Source: an uncultured Bacilli bacterium (lineage in GTDB: Bacteria > Bacillota_I > Bacilli_A > RF39 > UBA660). From it: a stretch of 64,000 nt of DNA. The stretch spans positions 1 through 64,000 of the forward strand of contig CALVOZ010000001.1 of the NCBI GenBank assembly GCA_944350495.1, in the 5' to 3' direction. The number at the start of each line of letters is the position of its first letter. Position 1 is the stretch's first letter. Positions 58,527 through 64,000 of the stretch are shown here, piece by piece. The translations under genes were made by a program, and so were the position numbers. A model generated the notes under the pieces. The model did not search any database and was not told where the DNA came from. It was given only the letters and a program-made list of their open reading frames with translations.

Positions 58527-59587
58527 TTAGACACCTCCTTAATTTTTTCAAGTATCTCTAACTTTCCATTATGAAGTTCCTCTAAACTATCTTTATGATG
58601 TAAAGCATTAATTATTTTAGCAATAAACGTAGAACAATCAACATCAACATACCATTTACTTTTATTCACTTCAGCATTAACATAAGATAAATTAGTTGAA
58701 TATAATTTAGTAAATATTCCTTTTTTATATGCATCTTTGAAAGTTTCAATACCCTCGGTAAAAAGAGCAAATGTTGCTATAAAATAAATTTTATCAGCTC
58801 CCATTAGCTTAAGTTTGGAAGCAACCTCAAGCATCGAAGTACCACTAGCAATCATATCATCAACCACAATAATATTTTTACCTCGAACATCAACCCCCAT
58901 GTAAACATGTTCTACAATAGGATTTTTACCATTCACAACTCTACTTAAGTCACGTCTTTTATAGAAAACGCCAACATCACAGCCAAGCATTTCTGCATAA
59001 TATCTTGAACGTTCCATAGCCCCCATATCTGGACTAACAACTAATAAATTATCAATACATTCTCTTTTAATAAACTCCTCTAAAATAATATGAGTTGGAT
59101 AAAAATTCTCAAATGGTAAATTAGGAATAGCATTACTAACATTTGGATCGTGAGCATCAAAAGTAATAATATTATCAACTCCAAGATTTTCTAATTCTTG
59201 AAGTGCTAAAGCACAATCTAATGATTCATGACCTTTACGTTTATGTTGCCTAGATTGATAAAGTAAAGGCATAATTAAAGTTATATTTTCACTACGTCCA
59301 CTAGTAGCTGAAATTACTCTTTTAATATCTTGAAAATGCTCATCAGGTGACATCATATGCTCTTTACCGTGCATTTGATAAGAAATACTATAATTACCAA
59401 CATCACATAAAATATAAATGTCTTCACTACGTATACTATTTTCTAATTTAACTTTACCCTCTCCGTTTGCAAACCGACTATTTGTAATATGCGTTAAATA
59501 AGATTCATTGCTATTATTAATTTTTCGTAATTCTAAATCAACTTTTTGACTAACATCTTTAAAATTATCTAAAGTAATTAATTTCAT
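58523..59587 (-). CDS. prs: Ribose-phosphate pyrophosphokinase-like protein
   Basis: A 354-residue divergent PRPP synthetase. The first half has TNSRFANGEGKVKLENSIR and the ATP-side QSRQHKRKGHESLDCALALQ (R-Q-x-x-x... loop), then TFDAHDPNV (catalytic flap and D-x-H). The second half has VVSPDMGAMERSRYYAEML and the ribose-5-phosphate loop IIVVDDMIASGTSM. It makes PRPP, the co-substrate of PncB. It is longer than the standard 315-residue enzyme and has insertions (for example around residues 60-90). This divergent form could be a second, NAD-dedicated copy. It leads the seven-gene operon down to nadK, and GAGGTGAT precedes the ATG. Confidence 0.88.
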   Translation of the reverse strand: MKLITLDNFKDVSQKVDLELRKINNSNESYLTHITNSRFANGEGKVKLENSIRSEDIYILCDVGNYSISYQMHGKEHMMSPDEHFQDIKRVISATSGRSENITLIMPLLYQSRQHKRKGHESLDCALALQELENLGVDNIITFDAHDPNVSNAIPNLPFENFYPTHIILEEFIKRECIDNLLVVSPDMGAMERSRYYAEMLGCDVGVFYKRRDLSRVVNGKNPIVEHVYMGVDVRGKNIIVVDDMIASGTSMLEVASKLKLMGADKIYFIATFALFTEGIETFKDAYKKGIFTKLYSTNLSYVNAEVNKSKWYVDVDCSTFIAKIINALHHKDSLEELHNGKLEILEKIKEVSN

Positions 59588-59636
59588 TTTATCACCTCTT
59601 TTTAATAATTTGTTAATATGTAGATTTAAAAATTTT

Positions 59637-59651
59637 AGAACAATTCGTTCT
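59637..59651 (-). promoter_or_regulatory. Palindrome near +1 of the prs promoter
   Basis: AGAAC-GAATT-GTTCT, a perfect inverted repeat, begins about ten bases after the -10 box of prs, where a bound protein would block transcription start. The half-site resembles LexA boxes, but the five-base centre does not fit the four-base LexA spacing. Confidence 0.55.
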
Positions 59652-59661
59652 TGTTATTAAC

Positions 59662-59690
59662 ATTATATTAAAAAGTAACTAAATTGTCAA
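59662..59690 (-). promoter_or_regulatory. prs operon promoter
   Basis: The minus strand has TTGACA (59685-59690), a 17-base spacer and TATAAT (59662-59667), a consensus promoter. It would drive prs, nadD, the radical SAM gene, pncC, the phosphoribosyltransferase-like gene, the NUDIX regulator and nadK. Confidence 0.88.
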
Positions 59691-59708
59691 TATCTTTTTA
59701 ACAAAAAC

Positions 59709-59738
59709 AAAAAAAGAACTAATTTTTTAATTAATTCC
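59709..59738 (-). terminator. Terminator after pyrH
   Basis: Stem GAATTAATT / AATTAGTTC (one G-T pair) with an A-rich loop and seven T on the minus strand, just past the pyrH stop at 59740. Confidence 0.8.
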
Positions 59739-59739
59739 T

Positions 59740-60444
59740 TTAGTGAACTAGAGTTCCAACTTTTTCACCGTCGATAATTTTCTTTAGATTACCTTTAACA
59801 TTCATATTATAAACTAAAATTGGAATATCATTATCCATACATAATGAAGTAGCTGTTGAATCCATAACATTTAATTTTTTATTAAGAACATCTATATAAG
59901 TAATATTATCAATTTTAACTGCATCTTTATCCTTCTTTGGATCTGCTGTATAAATACCATCGACATTAGTAGCTTTTAAAACAATTTCGGCATTTATTTC
60001 AGCTGCTCTTAAAGCGGCTGCTGTATCAGTTGAGAAAAATGGACTGCCTGTTCCACAACCAAAGATAACTACTCTTCCTTTTTGAAGATGTCTATCAGCT
60101 CTGTTTTTAATATATAATTCAGCAATTTGACGCATCTCTATTCCTGTTTGAACACGTGATTCAAAACCTAATTGTTTAAACGCATCATTGATTGCTAAAG
60201 CATTCATAGTTGTACCTAACATTCCAATATGATCGGATGTACATCTATCCATATGTTGATTAGAACGTCCGCGCCAGAAGTTTCCACCACCTACTACAAT
60301 AGCAATCTCTACTTTTGTCTTTTCTACTACATCTTTAATCTCCGCACATATATCTAATACTTTTTCAAAGTCAATTCCCATTCCTTTTGTGCCTGCTAAG
60401 GCTTCACCACTAAGTTTTAATAATACTCGCTTATATTTACTCAT
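59740..60444 (-). CDS. pyrH: UMP kinase
   Basis: A 234-residue hexameric UMP kinase making UDP for RNA, DNA and cell wall precursors. The family motifs are clear: KRVLLKLSGEALAGTKGMGI at the start, AIVVGGGNFWRGR, DHIGMLGTTMNALA, GCGTGSPFFSTDTAAALRA (G-x-G-x-P-x-x-T-T-D) and VLKATNVDGIYTADP. The length is normal. In most Bacillota pyrH lies between tsf and frr; here it stands alone between nadE and prs, which is unusual. It has its own extended -10 promoter and terminator. GAAGGTATGT precedes the ATG. Confidence 0.97.
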   Translation of the reverse strand: MSKYKRVLLKLSGEALAGTKGMGIDFEKVLDICAEIKDVVEKTKVEIAIVVGGGNFWRGRSNQHMDRCTSDHIGMLGTTMNALAINDAFKQLGFESRVQTGIEMRQIAELYIKNRADRHLQKGRVVIFGCGTGSPFFSTDTAAALRAAEINAEIVLKATNVDGIYTADPKKDKDAVKIDNITYIDVLNKKLNVMDSTATSLCMDNDIPILVYNMNVKGNLKKIIDGEKVGTLVH

Positions 60445-60465
60445 ACATACCTTCTTTCCATTACC

Positions 60466-60474
60466 ATTATATCA
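60466..60474 (-). promoter_or_regulatory. pyrH promoter
   Basis: An extended -10, TGATATAAT, lies 20 bases before the pyrH ATG on the minus strand, directly after the nadE terminator; no clear -35 box is visible. Confidence 0.55.
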
Positions 60475-60477
60475 TAA

Positions 60478-60510
60478 TAAAAAAAGATTTAGATATTTTC
60501 TAAATCTTTT
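60478..60510 (-). terminator. Terminator after nadE
   Basis: Stem AAAAGATTTAGA / TCTAAATCTTTT with a short loop and a T-run on the minus strand, overlapping the last codons of nadE. Confidence 0.85.
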
Positions 60511-62360
60511 AACCAAATATTACTATCAACATCACTCGGCATTATTAAATCTCCTCTTGGTGATAAACCAATAGTTCCAATTTTTGGCCCATCCGGCATA
60601 CAGCTTCTTTTAAATTGTTGACTAATAAATCTCTTAATAAATACTTCTAACCAATGTTTAATTTCTTCATTAGTATACCTATCTTTAAATGTATGACATG
60701 CAATAAAATATAATTTACTTGGTAAAATACCATATCTTAAGAAATGATATAAAAAGAAATCATGTAAAGTATATGGTCCAATACTACTTTCAGTCTTTTG
60801 TATCATTTTTCCTTGCTCATCAGGTGGTAATAATTCTGGACTAATTGGCGTATCTAAAATATCATAAATAGTCTCTTTAGCCATAGAGTCATTATGGGCA
60901 ATCCATTTTACCAACGGTCTAATTAACGTTTTGGGGATATCACAATTAACAGCATACATACTCATATGGTCACCATTATAAGTACACCATCCTAAAGCAA
61001 GTTCAGATAAATCGCCAGTTCCAACTACTAAAGCACCTTCTTTATTGGCAACATCCATTAAAATTTGTGTACGCTCCCTCGCTTGACTATTTTCATATGT
61101 AATATCATGTTTAGTAAGGTCTTGTTCAATATCTTTAAAATGGATTAAACAAGCATCTTTTATACTTATTTCTTTTAAGGTTGCACCATATTTATTAACT
61201 AAGTTTATAGCATTTTGATAGGTTCTATCAGTTGTTCCAAAGCCTGGCATTGTAATAGCAATTATATTCTTATTATCAATATTTAACATTTTATATGATT
61301 TAACAATGACTAGAAAAGCTAAAGTAGAATCTAAACCACCAGATATCCCAATTACAGTTTTGTTAGTCTTAATATGTTCTAAGCGTTTAGCTAAAGATGC
61401 TGCTTGCATATTAAAAATATCAGCACATCTTTTATCTAAATCATTAACCGGCACAAACGGATACTGATTGTATTTTCTTAATAAATCAATATTTTTATCT
61501 TTAATAGTAATATCTATATATTTATAATCTTTATCCACTTTTCTTAATTGTCTATAACGATTATTATTTAGTAAATTAATATCAATATCTGCATATATCA
61601 TTGAACTGTTAAAATTATAAGGTTTAATTTCTTCTAAAACATGGCCACGTTCTACAATAAACGAATGTCCAGCATATACCATGTCAGTTGTTGACTCGCA
61701 AGTTCCACTATTAGCAAATACATATGCAGTATTAGTTTTTATAGACTGTAATTTAATAGTATTCTTTATATATTCATAGTTACCAACTATTTCGTTAATA
61801 CTTGATAAGCTAAAAACAATATTAGCACCTCCTAAAGTGTAATTATTACTTGGTGGGTTTAAACTCAACAAGTCATCACCAAATTCAACTCCAAAGATAA
61901 TCTGGTAATCTATAAACAATATTTTATTACCAAAATAAGTTTCCTGACCTAATAAAGTTATTTTTCTATCAATATTATTTACTTTAAAATAGCGATTATT
62001 AGCATTTAATTTAGGAATAACACCTAAAATAATTCCTTTATTTATGACAACCGCAGTATCATATAAATCATTATCAATTACAAGTGGCATACCAATTAGT
62101 GCTACCACATCTAAAGATTTGGTATCGTGTAATATTTTATTTAATCCATTTAATGATTGATTTAGAATAATATCTTGGAATAGTAAATCACCAATTGTTG
62201 CTGATGTAAGTGCTAATTCAGGAGTTGTTACAATTTGAATCCCTTTTTTATTAGCACATTTTATTTGCTTAATTATTTCCTCTGTATTAAATTCAACATT
62301 TCCTACTTTTAAAGATGGAATTATTGTTCCTACTCTTATATATCCATATTTTTTTAACAT
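60489..62360 (-). CDS. nadE: NAD synthetase with N-terminal amidase domain lacking its cysteine
   Basis: A 623-residue NAD synthetase of the long, glutamine-dependent type, which amidates deamido-NAD. The C-terminal synthetase has the P-loop VIGISGGLDSTLAF and LVVGTGDLSELALGWCTYNG. The N-terminal nitrilase-like amidase keeps the catalytic glutamate (E48 in TPELALT) and lysine (K117 in VIPKLNA). The expected nucleophile cysteine in E-x-C-x-D is glycine (E159-F-G161-D-D). It may thus depend on free ammonia although it retains the whole domain. It follows the NUDIX gene by one base and is in an operon with pncB. GGAAG precedes the ATG. Confidence 0.93.
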   Translation of the reverse strand: MLKKYGYIRVGTIIPSLKVGNVEFNTEEIIKQIKCANKKGIQIVTTPELALTSATIGDLLFQDIILNQSLNGLNKILHDTKSLDVVALIGMPLVIDNDLYDTAVVINKGIILGVIPKLNANNRYFKVNNIDRKITLLGQETYFGNKILFIDYQIIFGVEFGDDLLSLNPPSNNYTLGGANIVFSLSSINEIVGNYEYIKNTIKLQSIKTNTAYVFANSGTCESTTDMVYAGHSFIVERGHVLEEIKPYNFNSSMIYADIDINLLNNNRYRQLRKVDKDYKYIDITIKDKNIDLLRKYNQYPFVPVNDLDKRCADIFNMQAASLAKRLEHIKTNKTVIGISGGLDSTLAFLVIVKSYKMLNIDNKNIIAITMPGFGTTDRTYQNAINLVNKYGATLKEISIKDACLIHFKDIEQDLTKHDITYENSQARERTQILMDVANKEGALVVGTGDLSELALGWCTYNGDHMSMYAVNCDIPKTLIRPLVKWIAHNDSMAKETIYDILDTPISPELLPPDEQGKMIQKTESSIGPYTLHDFFLYHFLRYGILPSKLYFIACHTFKDRYTNEEIKHWLEVFIKRFISQQFKRSCMPDGPKIGTIGLSPRGDLIMPSDVDSNIWLKDLENI

Positions 62361-62361
62361 A

Positions 62362-62961
62362 CTATCTTCCTTTCATATATTGCTTTACTTTACATAATGC
62401 TAATTTAGCATTAGCACCTTCGATATATCCTCTTTGCTCAAGTTCATCTACTTCATCCAAAGTACATTCAAAATACTCTACAATTTCATCTTTATCTAAT
62501 TGTTGTGATTGAACTTTTTGACAGTTAAGAGCTAAAAAGATAGAATTATGAGCGCTTGAACATCCCTCATCTTGATAAAATGAATCTAACTTAACCATCT
62601 CTTCGGCTTGATATCCTGTTTCTTCTAACAATTCCCTTTTAGCACCTGTAATTTCATCCTCATCTACTTCAATATATCCAGCTGGGAATCCAATTCCTAC
62701 AGTTCTTCTTGTAAATACTCTTGGTTCAATGATGATGATTACTCGATTGTCTTTTGTAAATGGCACAATAATTGCTGCACTACCGTCTTTTCCACCCTTA
62801 ATAAGTTTTTCGCGGACCAATATTCGTCCACACTTTAACTGACACTCATATAAAGTACTGGTTAAAAATGTCCCATCTTTTGGTATCTCTCTAATTGTTA
62901 TTGATTGCATATCCCTAATTGTATTTTCAATTTTTTTAATTATTTTAGATTTGTTTTCCAT
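62362..62961 (-). CDS. nudF: ADP-ribose pyrophosphatase-type NUDIX hydrolase
   Basis: A 199-residue NUDIX hydrolase with a complete catalytic box: G-Y-I-E-V-D-E then RELLEETGY (G-x5-E-x7-R-E-U-x-E-E-x-G-U), unlike the three NUDIX-winged-helix proteins here. The N-terminal strand-swapped part and the FPAGYIEVDEDE context match ADP-ribose pyrophosphatases, which split ADP-ribose into AMP and ribose 5-phosphate. This clears a product of NAD breakdown and returns ribose phosphate for PRPP. The ATG overlaps the end of pncB by 17 bases, with AGAGGT upstream. It is between pncB and nadE in the same operon. Confidence 0.85.
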   Translation of the reverse strand: MENKSKIIKKIENTIRDMQSITIREIPKDGTFLTSTLYECQLKCGRILVREKLIKGGKDGSAAIIVPFTKDNRVIIIIEPRVFTRRTVGIGFPAGYIEVDEDEITGAKRELLEETGYQAEEMVKLDSFYQDEGCSSAHNSIFLALNCQKVQSQQLDKDEIVEYFECTLDEVDELEQRGYIEGANAKLALCKVKQYMKGR

Positions 62962-64000
62962 TCACTTGGACCTCTTCTACATTTTCACTATATTGCATTA
63001 ACAGTTCTTTCTTTAATTGCAATAATTTCATACTTAAATCAACATAATATTCATGAGGATTAATATCTCTTTTCACTTCTGGATATAGTGTTGTAAATTT
63101 ATCTGCACAATATTTAGCTCTTTCTTCTACTGTAGGAATATCATATACTAATTGTCCACCTTGGAAAATTGGGACTTGTAATTCTTCAACTTCGTAATCA
63201 TGTAATTCTGTTTTCTTCCATTCTTCAATAGGAGATACTAATGTATAGTAATCATGCGGAATTAATTCATCAGCTAAAGCAACTACATCACCTAAAGCAT
63301 AACCAGTCTTACGATCATAAAAACGATATACTTTTTTATAGCCGGGATTAGTTATTTTTACATAGTCATTACTTATTTTAATTCTTGGTACTATTTTATT
63401 ATTTTCTTCAACAGCAACTAATTTATATACACCATTCATTCTTTCTTTTGGCGCTAATACGTTGTCTCCAGCACCAATAGCATCAAAACATGCACCTTGT
63501 TGTTTTAATGAATTTATTTTTTGTTCGTTTAAACCATTAGTTAAAAATATTTTAGCATCAGTAAATCCAGCCTCATCTAATTGCTTTCTTGCTTCTTTTG
63601 ATAGATATGCTAAATCTCCACTATCAATTCTAATTCCAATAAATGGATACCCATTAGGAATTAAGAATTCTTGAGCAACTCTAATTGCCGCTGGAACACC
63701 TAACTTCAATGTATCAAATGTATCAACTAAAAATACACAGTTATTAGGATTCCCTTTAGCATAATGCATAAAAGCATCATAATCATTACCATAAAATTGT
63801 ACTAAATCGTGAGCCATTGTTCCAGAAATCTTAACATCATATAATTCACCAGTTAAAGTATTGGAAGTTGATGCACATCCACCAATTATTGCATATTTAG
63901 AACCATTAATAACTCCTTCTCCATGTCCTCTTCTTAAACCAAAATCAGAAGTTGGAATTTCTCTAGCGGCATTAGTTATTCTTTTTGCACTTGTAGCAAT
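62945..64000 (-). CDS. pncB: Nicotinate phosphoribosyltransferase, N-terminus outside the window
   Basis: The visible 351 residues (the gene continues past the right edge) are the main part of PncB, which joins nicotinate and PRPP to nicotinate mononucleotide. Motifs: SDFGLRRGHGEG and GGCASTSNTLTGE (substrate loop), ISGTMAHDLVQFYGNDY with the phosphorylated histidine region, FLVDTFDTLKLGVPAAI, GIRIDSGDLAYLSKEARKQL and FDAIGAGDNVL. An ATG at 63817 lies inside the conserved core and is not the start. It leads into the NUDIX gene and nadE, making the entry end of the salvage pathway. Confidence 0.95.
   Translation of the reverse strand: MATSAKRITNAAREIPTSDFGLRRGHGEGVINGSKYAIIGGCASTSNTLTGELYDVKISGTMAHDLVQFYGNDYDAFMHYAKGNPNNCVFLVDTFDTLKLGVPAAIRVAQEFLIPNGYPFIGIRIDSGDLAYLSKEARKQLDEAGFTDAKIFLTNGLNEQKINSLKQQGACFDAIGAGDNVLAPKERMNGVYKLVAVEENNKIVPRIKISNDYVKITNPGYKKVYRFYDRKTGYALGDVVALADELIPHDYYTLVSPIEEWKKTELHDYEVEELQVPIFQGGQLVYDIPTVEERAKYCADKFTTLYPEVKRDINPHEYYVDLSMKLLQLKKELLMQYSENVEEVQVNGKQI

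Noticed and set aside
59637-59651. LexA box at the prs promoter
   Set aside because: The arms GAAC and GTTC are separated by five bases, while the Gram-positive SOS box needs four, as at recA (33908-33921).
1-64000. Mycoplasma-type genetic code (TGA as tryptophan), suggested by the very low GC content
   Set aside because: Several well-delimited genes end in TGA (rhuM, mreC, prs, the immunity-like peptide), tryptophans are encoded by TGG, and no conserved protein contains an internal TGA except the two relics.
1-64000. CRISPR array or cas genes
   Set aside because: I found no regularly spaced short repeats and no Cas-like proteins; the only repeats are the three leader elements.

Overview
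The window is a low-GC bacterial chromosome segment, most likely from an anaerobic, gut-type member of the Bacillota (Bacilli/Erysipelotrichia-like). The evidence is Gram-positive style ribosome binding sites (AGGAGG, GGTGAT), many extended -10 promoters (TGnTATAAT), a serine T-box, an rpsU-yqeY operon, RNase Y, MreC/MreD, a LexA-type box at recA, desulfoferrodoxin, and sporulation-type genes (SpoIIIAH-like, GerE, GerM). TGA is used as a stop, so the genetic code is standard and not the mycoplasma code. The species cannot be named from the sequence alone.

Layout. 1-5 kb is an accessory island of small cargo genes (VOC protein, GyrI-like protein, DUF3781, RibD-C reductase, RhuM, GNAT). Three diverged copies of one leader element punctuate it; each has a tiny conserved leader ORF, a co-varying hairpin and a long untranslated stretch. 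5-18 kb carries an EcsC-like protein, a uracil-DNA glycosylase-like protein, acetyltransferases, an M18 aminopeptidase, desulfoferrodoxin, a thioredoxin/rhodanese lipoprotein pair, an ABC exporter, a decayed metallophosphoesterase and a large coiled-coil protein. 18-22.5 kb holds lepB, rplS with its leader, a ClpX-like ATPase, and rpsU-yqeY with a NUDIX-winged-helix regulator.

22.5-25.7 kb is a compact two-peptide bacteriocin locus: C39-peptidase ABC transporter, short membrane accessory protein, two double-glycine precursors with GxxxG motifs, and an immunity-like membrane peptide. The last three are too short for usual gene calling. 25.7-49 kb is mostly housekeeping: U32 peptidase, MgtE, RNase Y, RecA, MreC/D, RadC, FtsK, enolase, spoIIIAH-like/gerE/gerM, tRNA-Arg, a T-box-controlled HD-serS operon, a cation efflux protein, a PP2C phosphatase and DNA polymerase I. 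A collagen-like/beta-helix surface protein and a decayed phosphotransferase follow.

50.6-64 kb is a dense NAD gene neighbourhood. PncB, PncC, NadD, NadE, NadK, an ADP-ribose pyrophosphatase-type NUDIX protein and a PRPP synthetase-like protein together cover nicotinate and NMN salvage through to NADP. Mixed in are two NrtR-like NUDIX-winged-helix proteins with broken catalytic boxes, an AAA_28-CYTH protein, a histidine phosphatase, a DUF3419-like protein, a phosphoribosyltransferase-like protein and a MiaB-like radical SAM protein. One NrtR-like gene has a perfect palindrome exactly between its -35 and -10 boxes, and the prs promoter has a different palindrome near +1. NadE lacks the expected glutaminase cysteine.
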